DNA of 64,000 nucleotides from Salinimonas iocasae (GCF_006228385.1 NZ_CP039852.1:930001-994000); one strand, 5' to 3'. Numbered from the stretch's first letter, positions 10,479-19,754 are shown. The notes: generated by a model not told the origin, from the sequence alone. Program-made: numbers and translations.

Positions 10479-12071
10479 ATGAATCATGCATCTGAGCCAC
10501 GGGCTGTTGAGAACACCAGTGAGGTGAGTACTGGCAAACACTGGCGCAGGCTGGCGCCGGTGGCGCTGTTGTACTTTATCGCCAGCAATATTAAAAACAC
10601 GATACAAAGCGCGCTGTATATTATTCCGGCACTGGCTATCAGTGCACAAACGACCAATATCATAGATTCACAGTGGTTCTGGCCTGCTGCCTTAGGTGTT
10701 ATCGGACTGATTGTCATCAGCGGAATCGTCAGTTATTTGTTTTATCAGTTTCGCGTTCGAAACAGCCATGTGGAGATTCGCATGGGACTGTTTAATCGCC
10801 GACATATTAATTTGCCTTTCTGGAGAATCCAGAATGTAAAGGTGGAGCGTCCGTTCTATTACCGGCTGACACAGTTTGCAGTGGTAGTTTTAGATACCGC
10901 AGGCTCTGCCAAAGAAGAGGCAAAGATTGTTGCCGTTACGCAGCGTTATGCTAACCGGTTGCGCTCGCAGATTCTCAATGAGCGCACTGAGTTTTTGCAA
11001 AGTGAAGAAAGCGAATCTTCGCACGACCATGCAGAGGTAAGCGAAGCAACAAATGAAAAAAGCACAACGGACACGGTTATCAATCGCCGCTCGCTGAGCG
11101 ATCTTGTAATACACGGCATCACCAATAACCGGGTATGGATTATCCTTGGTGCGTTGGCTCCTTTTTACGATGACCTAGCAGAGTGGGTGGGGAACTGGCT
11201 CTCTCAGCAAGGGTTACAACTGGAGCAGCTGGTGGGTTCCACCAGTGTGGCCTGGTGGCAGTGGGGGCTTTACGCATTCACCATTATGATGCTGATTATG
11301 GCTCTCATGGCGCTATTGTCAGTCGGAGGCTCTTTACTGACGTATTACGGTTATACGCTGACGCGCAGCGGTGACCGCTATATCCGTAAAAGCGGCCTGT
11401 TAAGTCAGCAGGAAGTGAGTATGCGGCAATCACGGGTGCAGATGGTCGCCGTGAAGCAGGACTGGCTGGACAGAGTGCTAAAGCGCGCCAATGTGTTTTT
11501 TGAACAGAATAAGACAGGAAATCAGCAGAGTCAGGAATTAATGGCGCCCAATAAACTACTGGTTCCTTCCGTTACGCTGCCAGAAGCCGGTGCACTATGT
11601 GAAGAAGTGCTGCCTGATAGCCAGTTGTTTAAACAGAAATTTAACCCTGTCACTGTCTTTTTCTTATTTCATCATCTGGTCGTCCGGCTTTTGCCTGTAA
11701 CAGCGCTTATTATTCTGGTTCTCGTCGCTGAACAGCAATGGCGGGCAGTGTCCCTTTGTGTAGTGGCCAGCGTTGTTCTTTCAGTAGTCATCTGGCTTCG
11801 CTACAGACGATGGGGCGTCGCCCGAGACGACAATTATGTGTATGTTCGCAGCGGTATTATTGGTGAAGACTTTCAGGTCTTTCCTTTATACAAGGTGCAG
11901 CAGGTGGTTATTAAACAAAGCGTGATGATGAAGCGACGACAGCTGGCGTCTGTGAAGTTTGTATTGGCCAGTGGTGCAGTAACTATTCCGTTTTTGACGG
12001 AGTCACAAGTAAGGTATCTGGCGAACATTGCGCTAGCTGAGGTTGAGCGCAGTGGAAAGTCATGGATGTAG
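10479..12071 (+). CDS. Multi-domain bacterial PH-domain membrane protein, YdbT-like
   Basis: 530 residues with several paired membrane helices (about 30-90, 215-290 and 385-435), each followed by a bPH2/DUF304-type module. Repeated signatures are visible: RIQNVKVERPFYYRL near 120, RVQMVAVKQDWLDRV near 320 and YKVQQVVIKQSVMMKR near 470. The length and three-module layout match the YdbT family. It forms a pair with the preceding gene and is probably in the arcB transcript. Biochemical role unknown. The linker after the first module (about 170-205) is Glu/Ser-rich and probably disordered. Confidence 0.82.
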   Translation: MNHASEPRAVENTSEVSTGKHWRRLAPVALLYFIASNIKNTIQSALYIIPALAISAQTTNIIDSQWFWPAALGVIGLIVISGIVSYLFYQFRVRNSHVEIRMGLFNRRHINLPFWRIQNVKVERPFYYRLTQFAVVVLDTAGSAKEEAKIVAVTQRYANRLRSQILNERTEFLQSEESESSHDHAEVSEATNEKSTTDTVINRRSLSDLVIHGITNNRVWIILGALAPFYDDLAEWVGNWLSQQGLQLEQLVGSTSVAWWQWGLYAFTIMMLIMALMALLSVGGSLLTYYGYTLTRSGDRYIRKSGLLSQQEVSMRQSRVQMVAVKQDWLDRVLKRANVFFEQNKTGNQQSQELMAPNKLLVPSVTLPEAGALCEEVLPDSQLFKQKFNPVTVFFLFHHLVVRLLPVTALIILVLVAEQQWRAVSLCVVASVVLSVVIWLRYRRWGVARDDNYVYVRSGIIGEDFQVFPLYKVQQVVIKQSVMMKRRQLASVKFVLASGAVTIPFLTESQVRYLANIALAEVERSGKSWM

Positions 12072-12075
12072 GTAG

Positions 12076-12098
12076 TGCGGGGCTTAAGCCGCCCCGCA
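12076..12098. terminator. Hairpin between convergent transcripts
   Basis: 8-bp stem TGCGGGGC / GCCCCGCA just after the PH-domain gene and before the prpF stop. It lacks a long T-run on either strand, but its position between convergent genes suits a shared terminator. Confidence 0.5.
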
Positions 12099-12114
12099 TA
12101 TCAGACGTGTTTAC

Positions 12115-13287
12115 TTATTCCTGAGGGATATGCACAAAGCCATGCATCAATACTCGCGCACTGCGGCTCATGATGGCTTTTTCAACTTCCCATTGAGCAC
12201 CCTGTTTTGTGGCCTTTGCGCCCACTTTGAGTGTGCCTGAGGGATGACCGAAGACCACGGACTCTCTGTCCTTACCTCCAGCGGCTTGATTAACCAGTGT
12301 CCCCTTGATAGACGCTGCTGTACCAATTGCCACTGCTGCCGTGCCCATCATTGCATGGTGCAGTTTACCCATAGACATAGCGCGGACCAGTACATCGATA
12401 TCTTCAGCTGCAATATCTTTACCGCTTGATGCGCTGTAGCTGCGCGGCGGCGCGACAAAAGCTATCTTAGGCGTATGCTGACGTGAAACAGCTTCACCGA
12501 CATCGTTAATTAACCCCATTCTTACCGCACCATGGGCGCGAAGACTCTCAAATTTCGCCAGTGCCACGGCATCAGCATTTATATCATCCTGAAGCTCAGT
12601 GCCGGTATAGCCGATATCCTCAGCGTTAACAAAAATGGTGGGGATGCCGGCATTAATCATAGTGGCTTCGATACTGCCGAATTCTGGAACATTGAGGGTA
12701 TCGACAAGGTTGCCTGTGGGGAACAGTGCTTTTTCACTGTCCGCAGGGTCAAGAAACTCTATTTTAACTTCCGCGGCGGGGAAGGTAACACCATCAAGTT
12801 CAAAATCACCGGTTTCCTGAACATTGCCATCTGTCATCGGGACATGGGCGATGATGGCTTTTTGAATATTTACCTGCCAGATGCGGATCTCAGCGATTCC
12901 ATTTTCAGGCACGCGGGAGGGATCCACTAGTCCATTAGTGATAGCAAATGCACCTACTGCAGCGGTCAGATTACCGCAGTTTCCACTCCAGTCTACAAAA
13001 GGCTTATCGATAGCAACCTGACCAAACAGGTAGTCAACATCGTAACCATCACGTTCACTGGCCGATAAAATGACGGTTTTGCTGGTGCTGGATGTCGCGC
13101 CGCCCATACCATCGGTATGTTTACCATAAGGGTCCGGACTGCCAATAACCCGTAGCAATAGCGCATCGCGTTTCGAACCGGGCTGCTGCGCGTATTCAGG
13201 TAAATCCGTTAACTTAAAAAACACACCTTTGCTGGTGCCACCCCGCATATACGTGGCGGGTATTTGTATCTGTGGCTGATGAGTCAT
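12115..13287 (-). CDS. prpF: 2-methylaconitate cis-trans isomerase PrpF
   Basis: PrpF family, 390 residues, with the N-terminal TYMRGGTSKGVFF signature and the NCGNLTAAVGAFA block typical of this diaminopimelate-epimerase-like fold. In the acnD-type methylcitrate cycle it isomerises the methylaconitate produced by AcnD so that a regular aconitase can hydrate it to 2-methylisocitrate. It is the last gene of the prp operon, separated from acnD by a terminator-like hairpin. The start is the ATG behind AAGGAG. Identification is firm from both family signature and context. Confidence 0.95.
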   Translation of the reverse strand: MTHQPQIQIPATYMRGGTSKGVFFKLTDLPEYAQQPGSKRDALLLRVIGSPDPYGKHTDGMGGATSSTSKTVILSASERDGYDVDYLFGQVAIDKPFVDWSGNCGNLTAAVGAFAITNGLVDPSRVPENGIAEIRIWQVNIQKAIIAHVPMTDGNVQETGDFELDGVTFPAAEVKIEFLDPADSEKALFPTGNLVDTLNVPEFGSIEATMINAGIPTIFVNAEDIGYTGTELQDDINADAVALAKFESLRAHGAVRMGLINDVGEAVSRQHTPKIAFVAPPRSYSASSGKDIAAEDIDVLVRAMSMGKLHHAMMGTAAVAIGTAASIKGTLVNQAAGGKDRESVVFGHPSGTLKVGAKATKQGAQWEVEKAIMSRSARVLMHGFVHIPQE

Positions 13288-13303
13288 AAGTACTCCTTAA
13301 ACC

Positions 13304-13356
13304 AAAAAAGGACCTGTCACCGGCACCCGATACGTGTTCAGGTGCCGGTGCAGGTC
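13304..13356 (-). terminator. Intrinsic terminator-like hairpin between acnD and prpF
   Basis: 9-bp stem ACCGGCACC / GGTGCCGGT stacked on a 6-bp stem GACCTG / CAGGTC with a small internal loop. Read on the minus strand it is followed by a six-T run (13304-13309). This is a strong intrinsic terminator inside the operon, just before the prpF ribosome-binding site. Confidence 0.75.
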
Positions 13357-13381
13357 GCTGCTATCATTTCTACATGGCTGA

Positions 13382-15985
13382 CTAGTTGTCATCACCTGCT
13401 TCTTCAGCTTCAAGAAAATCTTTAGCGAAGCGTTGCAGAACCCCGCCAGCAGAATAGATTGAAAGCTCTTCGAATGTGTCCAGTCGGCAGGTCACGGGCA
13501 CGGACTCTGATTCGCCATTTTTACGATTTACAATCAGCGTAAGCTCCGCCCCAGGACTGGGTTCTCCCTTAACATCATAGGTTTCGGTACCGTCCAGTTT
13601 GAGTGTGATTCGGGTTGTGCCGGGTTTAAATTCCAGCGGTAGCACACCCATGCCAATTAGGTTAGTACGATGAATGCGCTCAAAGCCTTCCGCCACAATC
13701 ACCTCTACACCCGCCAGGCGAACCCCTTTGGCTGCCCAATCGCGCGATGAGCCCTGACCATAGTCAGCGCCGGCGATAATAATCAGAGGTTGTTTACGCT
13801 CCATGTAGGTTTCTATTGCATCCCACATGCGCATGACTTTTCCTTCCGGCTCCAGACGTGTTAGTGAGCCCTGCACAACTTCACCCTGTTCCATCACCAT
13901 TTCATTAAAGATTTTCGGATTAGCCAGGGTAGCGCGTTGTGCCGTCAGATGGTCGCCACGGTGTGTCGCATAGGAGTTATAATCAACCTCAGGCACACCC
14001 ATGCTGGTCAGGTATTCACCGGCAGCACTGGTGGGCAGTATGGCATTGGACGGCGACAGATGGTCGGTAGTGATATTATCAGGCAATATCGCCAGCGGAC
14101 GCATACCTGTCATCGTACGTTCAGCCGCCAGTGCGCCTTCCCAATAAGGGGGGCGGCGGATATAAGTGCTCATTTCACGCCAGTTATATAGCGGATTAAT
14201 ATCTTTACCATAATCCACTTTTAAATCGAACATAGGTTCGTAAACTTTGGTGAAATGCTCAGGTTTAACGTAGTTGGCTACTACGCTGTCAATTTCTTCC
14301 TCAGTGGGCCACAAATCTTTCAGGGTGATGGGGTTGCCATCCTTATCCGTGCCCAGAACATCTTTTTCGATATCAAACCGAATGGAACCGGCAATCGCGT
14401 ATGCCACAACCAGCGCCGGAGAAGCCAGAAATGCCTGCTTGGCAAAAGGATGGATCCGACCATCGAAGTTGCGGTTTCCGGACAGTACCGCGACCGAATA
14501 TAAATCCCGTTCTTCCAGCTCTTGTTGAATCTCCGGGTCCAGGGCGCCACTCATTCCGTTACAGGTAGTGCAGGCAAACGCCACTACGCCGAATCCGAGA
14601 GATTCAAGCTCGCCCATCAGCTTAGCTTCTTCCAAATACAGTTTTACTGCTTTTGAACCGGGTGCCAGTGAGGTTTTCACCCACGGCTTTCTGCTTAACC
14701 CGTATTCGTTTGCCTTTTTAGCCAGTAAGCCCGCTGCGACTACGTTTCTGGGGTTACTGGTATTCGTACAGCTGGTGATGGCCGCAATGATTATCGCGCC
14801 GTCGGGCATTTGGCCTTCGTCATGCTCCATTGAGCCCAACAGACCATGCTGTTTAAGATCGCTGGTGGGTAGCTTTGCATGAGGTTTGGACGGGCCGGCC
14901 ATGGTTCTGCTTACAGCGCTCAGGTCAAATTCAAGTACGCGTTCATAGTCGGCAGTTGCCAGATCATCAGCCCACAGTCCGGTATGACGGGCATAGTTTT
15001 CAACCAGGGCAACCTGCTCATCATCTCGACCGGTCAGCTTCAGATAATCGATGGTCTGCTCATCAATATAAAACATTGCCGCTGTTGCGCCATATTCAGG
15101 CGTCATATTGGAAATCGTCGCGCGATCGCCAACCGTTAGATTAGCTGCCCCTTCACCGAAGAATTCGAGATAGGCGCTCACCACGCGCTGCTCGCGCAGG
15201 TATTCGGTCAGTGCCAGTACAATATCGGTGGCGGTAATGCCAGGCTTAGGTTTACCTTTTAATTCAACACCCACAATATCAGGCAGGCGCATATAAGAGG
15301 CACGACCAAGCATGACGCTTTCTGCTTCCAGGCCGCCCACGCCTACCGCAATAACACCCAGTGCATCAACATGAGGAGTGTGGCTGTCAGTACCTACTAA
15401 TGTATCCGGGAAGGCAACGCCGTCGCGCTTATGTACAACCGGAGACATTTTCTCTAAGTTAATCTGATGCATAATGCCATTACCCGGACCAATTACATCA
15501 ACATTTTTAAATGCGGTTTTTGTCCAGTTAATGAAGTGAAATCTGTCGTCGTTACGGCGGTCTTCTATCGCACGGTTTTTGTCAAAAGCGTCCTTCTCAA
15601 AACCAGCATGCTCAACTGCCAGCGAATGGTCGACAATCAGCTGTGTAGGAACAACCGGGTTCACTTTTGAGGGATCGCCGCCTTTAGCAGCAATCGCATC
15701 ACGCAGACCGGCAAGGTCGACAAATGCAGTCTGGCCCAGAATGTCATGACAAACGACTCTGGAAGGGAACCAGGGGAAATCATGTTCCCGCTTTTTAAAA
15801 ACAAGTTGCTCAAGGGACTGTGTCAGTATGTCTGACGGACACTTACGTACCAGGTTCTCAGCCAGCACCCGCGACGTATAGGGGAGGGTATCGTAAGCGC
15901 CTGGTTTAATATCATTAATAGCCTGACGGGTATCGAAAAAGTCCAGATGACTGCCCGGCAGGGGCTTCCGGTAATCGGTATTCAT
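13382..15985 (-). CDS. acnD: Fe/S-dependent 2-methylisocitrate dehydratase AcnD
   Basis: Aconitase-family enzyme of 867 residues that dehydrates 2-methylcitrate in propionate catabolism. It replaces PrpD and needs PrpF. Cluster-binding cysteines are visible in ITSCTNTSNP and ACTTCNGMSG. The C-terminal swivel domain carries YGQGSSRDWAAKG, the aconitase substrate-binding serine region. It sits between prpC and prpF, which distinguishes it from the TCA-cycle AcnA. It is slightly longer at the C-terminus than I would expect for E. coli-type AcnA cores, with an acidic tail. Identification is strong. Confidence 0.95.
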   Translation of the reverse strand: MNTDYRKPLPGSHLDFFDTRQAINDIKPGAYDTLPYTSRVLAENLVRKCPSDILTQSLEQLVFKKREHDFPWFPSRVVCHDILGQTAFVDLAGLRDAIAAKGGDPSKVNPVVPTQLIVDHSLAVEHAGFEKDAFDKNRAIEDRRNDDRFHFINWTKTAFKNVDVIGPGNGIMHQINLEKMSPVVHKRDGVAFPDTLVGTDSHTPHVDALGVIAVGVGGLEAESVMLGRASYMRLPDIVGVELKGKPKPGITATDIVLALTEYLREQRVVSAYLEFFGEGAANLTVGDRATISNMTPEYGATAAMFYIDEQTIDYLKLTGRDDEQVALVENYARHTGLWADDLATADYERVLEFDLSAVSRTMAGPSKPHAKLPTSDLKQHGLLGSMEHDEGQMPDGAIIIAAITSCTNTSNPRNVVAAGLLAKKANEYGLSRKPWVKTSLAPGSKAVKLYLEEAKLMGELESLGFGVVAFACTTCNGMSGALDPEIQQELEERDLYSVAVLSGNRNFDGRIHPFAKQAFLASPALVVAYAIAGSIRFDIEKDVLGTDKDGNPITLKDLWPTEEEIDSVVANYVKPEHFTKVYEPMFDLKVDYGKDINPLYNWREMSTYIRRPPYWEGALAAERTMTGMRPLAILPDNITTDHLSPSNAILPTSAAGEYLTSMGVPEVDYNSYATHRGDHLTAQRATLANPKIFNEMVMEQGEVVQGSLTRLEPEGKVMRMWDAIETYMERKQPLIIIAGADYGQGSSRDWAAKGVRLAGVEVIVAEGFERIHRTNLIGMGVLPLEFKPGTTRITLKLDGTETYDVKGEPSPGAELTLIVNRKNGESESVPVTCRLDTFEELSIYSAGGVLQRFAKDFLEAEEAGDDN

Positions 15986-16001
15986 AACGGTCTCTCAAAT
16001 G

Positions 16002-16027
16002 AAAAAAAGGCGCACTGTAAGTGCGCC
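16002..16027 (-). terminator. Intrinsic terminator-like hairpin between prpC and acnD
   Basis: 7-bp stem GGCGCAC / GTGCGCC with a 5-nt loop. Read on the minus strand it is followed by a seven-T run (16002-16008). This is a canonical intrinsic terminator 10 bp beyond the prpC stop, upstream of acnD. Confidence 0.8.
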
Positions 16028-16037
16028 GTTTAATTAA

Positions 16038-17162
16038 TTAGTCACGTTCGCTCATAGGCGGAACCGGACGGAGTTCCTCGCCGGTGTACTCAGCAGAAGG
16101 GCGGATAATACGATTGTCAGCACGCTGCTCCATAACATGAGCGGCCCAACCTGTGAGGCGGGACATCACGAAAATAGGCGTGAATAACTTAGTGGGAATA
16201 TCCATAAAGTTATACGCCGAGGCATGGAAGAAATCAGCATTACAGAATAGTTTTTTCTCACGCCACATAACTTCTTCACAACGCTCAGACACGGCATACA
16301 GCGTATCATCGCCAACATCCTCAGATAGCTTCTTAGACCATTGTTTGATGATCTCATTACGTGGATCGCTGTCAGAATAAACCGCGTGACCGAAGCCCAT
16401 AATCTTTTCTTTGCGCTCCAGTTTCGCCATCATTTCTTTTTCAGCATGCTCTGGCGAGGTGAAGCCTTCGATCATCTCCATCGCGGCTTCGTTCGCACCA
16501 CCATGCAGGGGACCGCGAAGAGAGCCAATAGCGCCAGTGATGCATGAATGCATATCAGACAATGTCGAGGCACAAACGCGAGCAGTAAATGTAGAGGCGT
16601 TGAACTCATGCTCAGCATACAAAATCAGTGAAACATGCATAACGTCTTCATGCAGTTGTGACGGTTTCTCGCCACGCAGAAGATGCAAAAAGTGCCCGCC
16701 GATAGAGTCATCGTCAGTATTTTCGTCAATACGGATGCCATCGTGAGTAAAACGATACCAGTAGCAAATAATGCCAGGAAAAGCTGCCAGCATACGTTCA
16801 GTCACGTCTTGTTGCTGGTCAAAGTTTGCCTCACCTTCCAGATTACCCAGCATTGAGCAGCCTGTACGCAGTACATCCATAGGGTGGGCATCTTTTGGAA
16901 TACGCTCAAGTACTTCTTTGAGCGGCTGCGGAAGGCTACGAAGTGACTGTAACGTCTTTTTATAAGCGCTCAGTTCCCGCTGATTAGGCAGTTTGCCTTT
17001 GAGAATAAGATAGGCAACTTCTTCAAACTGGCAGTTGTTTGCCAGATCTTTTACATCATAACCGCGATACGTTAAGCCTGACCCGGACACGCCGACAGTC
17101 GACAATGCTGTTTTACCTGCGACCTGTCCACGCAATCCTGCGCCACTTAATTGTTTAGCCAT
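16038..17162 (-). CDS. prpC: 2-methylcitrate synthase
   Basis: Citrate-synthase family, 374 residues, condensing propionyl-CoA with oxaloacetate. The catalytic His regions appear as GPLHGGANEAAMEM and MGFGHAVYSDSDPR. The N-terminal GLRGQVAGKTALSTVG is typical of PrpC rather than GltA, and GltA is usually longer (about 430). It lies 44 bp downstream of prpB in the same operon. A TATCTCC-complement (GGAGATA) ribosome-binding site precedes the ATG. Identification is strong. Confidence 0.96.
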   Translation of the reverse strand: MAKQLSGAGLRGQVAGKTALSTVGVSGSGLTYRGYDVKDLANNCQFEEVAYLILKGKLPNQRELSAYKKTLQSLRSLPQPLKEVLERIPKDAHPMDVLRTGCSMLGNLEGEANFDQQQDVTERMLAAFPGIICYWYRFTHDGIRIDENTDDDSIGGHFLHLLRGEKPSQLHEDVMHVSLILYAEHEFNASTFTARVCASTLSDMHSCITGAIGSLRGPLHGGANEAAMEMIEGFTSPEHAEKEMMAKLERKEKIMGFGHAVYSDSDPRNEIIKQWSKKLSEDVGDDTLYAVSERCEEVMWREKKLFCNADFFHASAYNFMDIPTKLFTPIFVMSRLTGWAAHVMEQRADNRIIRPSAEYTGEELRPVPPMSERD

Positions 17163-17206
17163 GCGTTATCTCCTGAAAAAATGTAGTGTACAAAGGGAAA
17201 AATTTA

Positions 17207-18085
17207 TTAATTCTTATTGCGGCTGAACAAGTCGTCCAGCTTCTGTTCGTAGTCGTGGTAGCCGAGATAGTCGTACAGGTCCATGCGGGTTTGCATGTCA
17301 TCAACGACTGCTTTTTGGTCACCGTCTGTCAGAATCGTCTGATAAACGCGCTCCGCAGCTTTGTTCATGGCTCTGAAAGCACTTAGTGGATAAAGCACCA
17401 TATCGGCTCCCCATTCACCCAGCTCTTTTTTGTTCCACAACTCGGTTTTACCAAACTCTGTAATATTGGCCAGAATAGGTACATCGAGTGCATCAGCGAA
17501 GGCGCGATAATGCTCTTCAGTCTGTACTGCTTCGGCAAAAATACCGTCAGCACCAGCCGCGACATAAGCCTTTGCCCGTTCGATAGCAGCATCCAACCCT
17601 TCCTGTGCAAAGGCATCGGTTCGGGCCATAATGAAAAAGTCAGGATCCGTACGTGCATCTACCGCTGCTTTTATTCTATCAACCATCTCCTGGGTGCTGA
17701 CGATTTCTTTATTCGGGCGGTGACCACAACGTTTTTGAGCAACCTGATCTTCCATATGTACCGCGGCCGCGCCTGCTTTTTCCATATCCCGGATAGTTTT
17801 AGCGATGTTAAATGCGCCGCCCCAGCCTGTATCAATATCAACCAATAACGGCAAGTCACAGGCTCTGGTTATGCGTTGCACATCCTCTATAACATCGTTT
17901 AACGATGTCATACCCAGGTCGGGCAGGCCGTAAGAAGCATTTGCAACGCCACCACCAGACAAATAGATAGCTTTATGCCCTATTTGTTTTGCCATAATAG
18001 CTGTGTACGCGTTGATGGTGCCGACAATTTGAAGAGGATGATTGTCAGTCAGCGCCTGACGAAATTTTTTTCCTGCACTTTGCAT
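17207..18085 (-). CDS. prpB: 2-methylisocitrate lyase
   Basis: Isocitrate-lyase superfamily enzyme, 292 residues, cleaving 2-methylisocitrate to pyruvate and succinate. It has the catalytic KRCGHRP motif, the metal-binding DIDTGWGG and HMEDQ segments, and the YLSGGGVAN block of PrpB. It is the first enzyme gene after the GntR regulator, 18 bp away. Identification is firm. Confidence 0.97.
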   Translation of the reverse strand: MQSAGKKFRQALTDNHPLQIVGTINAYTAIMAKQIGHKAIYLSGGGVANASYGLPDLGMTSLNDVIEDVQRITRACDLPLLVDIDTGWGGAFNIAKTIRDMEKAGAAAVHMEDQVAQKRCGHRPNKEIVSTQEMVDRIKAAVDARTDPDFFIMARTDAFAQEGLDAAIERAKAYVAAGADGIFAEAVQTEEHYRAFADALDVPILANITEFGKTELWNKKELGEWGADMVLYPLSAFRAMNKAAERVYQTILTDGDQKAVVDDMQTRMDLYDYLGYHDYEQKLDDLFSRNKN

Positions 18086-18103
18086 AGTTAAAGCCTCGTA
18101 GGG

Positions 18104-18772
18104 TTAATCAGAAATTGAATTCAGTTTTCGTTCTATGTTGTTCTTTGAATAAAGGATATGTCTGCGCATAAGCATTTCAGCCAGCTCACCATCACGATTA
18201 GCTATAGCGCGCACAATATTACTGTGCTCCTCAAATGCGGTGGTGACCCGAGGGCCTGCCATTCCAAGCTGAACGCGATACATGCGCACCAGGTGATAGA
18301 TGCCATCAATCAGAACGCTGATAAGGTGAGCATTCTTACTTCCCAGTACAATCCGGTAATGAAAATCCACATCACCGGCTTCCTGATAGTAAGTTTCTCC
18401 ACTGCTGACTTTGCTGGAATGCGCATCCAATAATGATTGCAGATTACTTATCTCAACATCGTCCATATTGTTTGCGGCAAGTCTGGCCGCCATACCTTCC
18501 AGTGCCTCGCGAACCTGATAAAGCTGGACTAAGCCGGCTGCAGAGAGGGTGACTACCTTAGCGCCAACATTGGCTTTGCGTTCAACAAGATGGCAAGCAA
18601 CAAGACGGTTGATTGCTTCGCGAATAACAGCACGACTTACCGCATAACGTGTCGACAATTCTGTTTCGCTGAGTTTCGCTCCCGCCTGAATAACACCCTC
18701 GACGATATCTGTGCGCAGGCGGAAAAATGTTTTGTCTGCGTTAGTTATAGGCGTCTCAATGGGTAGCGACAT
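18104..18772 (-). CDS. GntR-family regulator of the methylcitrate operon
   Basis: 222 residues: an N-terminal winged helix (about 10-75, with SETELSTRYAVSRAVIREAINRL) and a C-terminal FCD ligand-binding domain (about 80-215, with metal-ligand-type His residues). It heads the prp operon, so it most likely controls it and itself in response to a methylcitrate-cycle intermediate. GntR/FCD regulators fill this role in several proteobacteria in place of the sigma-54-type PrpR. Palindromic TGTCGACA sites in its promoter are the obvious operator candidates. The exact ligand is not known from sequence. Confidence 0.9.
   Translation of the reverse strand: MSLPIETPITNADKTFFRLRTDIVEGVIQAGAKLSETELSTRYAVSRAVIREAINRLVACHLVERKANVGAKVVTLSAAGLVQLYQVREALEGMAARLAANNMDDVEISNLQSLLDAHSSKVSSGETYYQEAGDVDFHYRIVLGSKNAHLISVLIDGIYHLVRMYRVQLGMAGPRVTTAFEEHSNIVRAIANRDGELAEMLMRRHILYSKNNIERKLNSISD
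18650..18657. promoter_or_regulatory. Third TGTCGACA site, inside the GntR gene
   Basis: The sequence GTGTCGACAAT recurs here exactly as at 18797-18807, 148 bp downstream of that site within the regulator coding region. It may be an auxiliary operator, or chance. Confidence 0.3.
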
Positions 18773-18797
18773 AAAAATAAAGGTAAAGTGACTGTAG

Positions 18798-18805
18798 TGT
18801 CGACA
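18798..18805. promoter_or_regulatory. prp operator candidate, site 1
   Basis: TGTCGACA palindrome 25 bp upstream of the GntR start codon, in the short prp promoter region. The core resembles the short symmetric sites bound by FCD-type GntR regulators. Confidence 0.6.
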
Positions 18806-18849
18806 ATATAGGGGGGCAAGGAAGGGAAGTCAATGGTAAAACGGTTGTA

Positions 18850-18859
18850 TTGTCGACAA
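18850..18859. promoter_or_regulatory. prp operator candidate, site 2
   Basis: Perfect 10-bp palindrome TTGTCGACAA, centred 53 bp from site 1. That is about five helical turns, which would allow cooperative binding on one face. Confidence 0.6.
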
Positions 18860-18878
18860 AGCGCCCTGACGGGCGCTT
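18859..18878 (-). terminator. Terminator hairpin of the secreted beta-rich protein gene
   Basis: Perfect 8-bp stem AAGCGCCC / GGGCGCTT with a 4-nt loop, 10 bp beyond the stop at 18889 on the minus strand. It directly abuts operator site 2, so terminator and prp promoter are packed together. The T-run is short. Confidence 0.6.
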
Positions 18879-18888
18879 GTCTGGTTGT

Positions 18889-19554
18889 TTATTCTGCCTG
18901 CTGTAGTCTAACGATAGTTTCAGCGTCTATTTCATAGTCTTCGAAAAAATCATCTTCGATAGAGGCCGTGACTTTGACTCTGTCACCATGCTTAAGTACC
19001 AGGTAACCGTCTTTATCTAACGGATTATCGCGAAGATCGTCGACTTCTACTGTTAGCGCGGCATCTCCGGCACCAAATTGAAAGGCATCATCAGATAGTG
19101 TGGATACATTACCGATGAGCGTTACTTCTGATTTGTCCAGATCTAATCCGGCCGCAGAAATTAACATGTCTGACTCATGCTCCATCGTGTTCGATGCAAC
19201 GAATGCAGTGCCTACATTTTCCAGGTATAGACTGGACGCACGCATCCTACCCTCAGTTAGTAGTTCCTGATTGAGCATACCAGTGACGGTAACCGTGGCA
19301 TCGGTCAGATTTTCAAATGCGGTTTGATCAAGTTGTAGTGTATCAGTATCAACAGTCAACTCGCCTTCACCGTAATCAACAGTGATAAATTTAGAGTCGA
19401 CTTCTGTTACAGTCCCTGTCAGAGAGAGCCAGGTAGTACTGGCCTGTGATGTAGCGACAGGTACACTGTTTGTTTGCGTATCCTGTGCAATCGCTGCACC
19501 GGCCATTAGTGATGAAGAAATAAGTGTAGCAAGCATCAGTTTATTGGCGTTCAT
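18889..19554 (-). CDS. Secreted beta-rich protein with two OB-fold-like modules
   Basis: 221 residues with a signal peptide (about 1-23, ending Ala-Ile-Ala-Gln). Two modules share the pattern hydrophobic-x-Gly-x-Val, then Asp-rich strand, then a Gly-x-(Val/Leu) turn: LTGTVTEVDSKFITVDYG near 45 and LIGNVSTLSDDAFQFGAG near 145. This resembles the small periplasmic OB-fold (BOF/DUF5666-like) proteins. Strongly acidic mature part. A GGAGG ribosome-binding site precedes the ATG. Function unknown; the fold assignment is inference. Confidence 0.65.
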   Translation of the reverse strand: MNANKLMLATLISSSLMAGAAIAQDTQTNSVPVATSQASTTWLSLTGTVTEVDSKFITVDYGEGELTVDTDTLQLDQTAFENLTDATVTVTGMLNQELLTEGRMRASSLYLENVGTAFVASNTMEHESDMLISAAGLDLDKSEVTLIGNVSTLSDDAFQFGAGDAALTVEVDDLRDNPLDKDGYLVLKHGDRVKVTASIEDDFFEDYEIDAETIVRLQQAE

Positions 19555-19754
19555 AGAACCTCCTTAGTGAGCTTTCAGGCTGTTCCGGGATATGCCCGGA
19601 TAAGCCAGACTTTTCATTATCTTGCAGGGAGAGACAATGCAACTTTGATGCTAGTTTAGTTTTTTATTATGTTTCAAATGGTTAAGTTATGCTAAGGGGG
19701 CTGCCAGTATTGTATTTAGTGAAAAACGGTGTAGGTTTTACATATGCATTATCC

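Noticed and set aside
13382..15985. acnD as a TCA aconitase
   Set aside because: Position between prpC and prpF and the presence of prpF mark the AcnD methylcitrate type.
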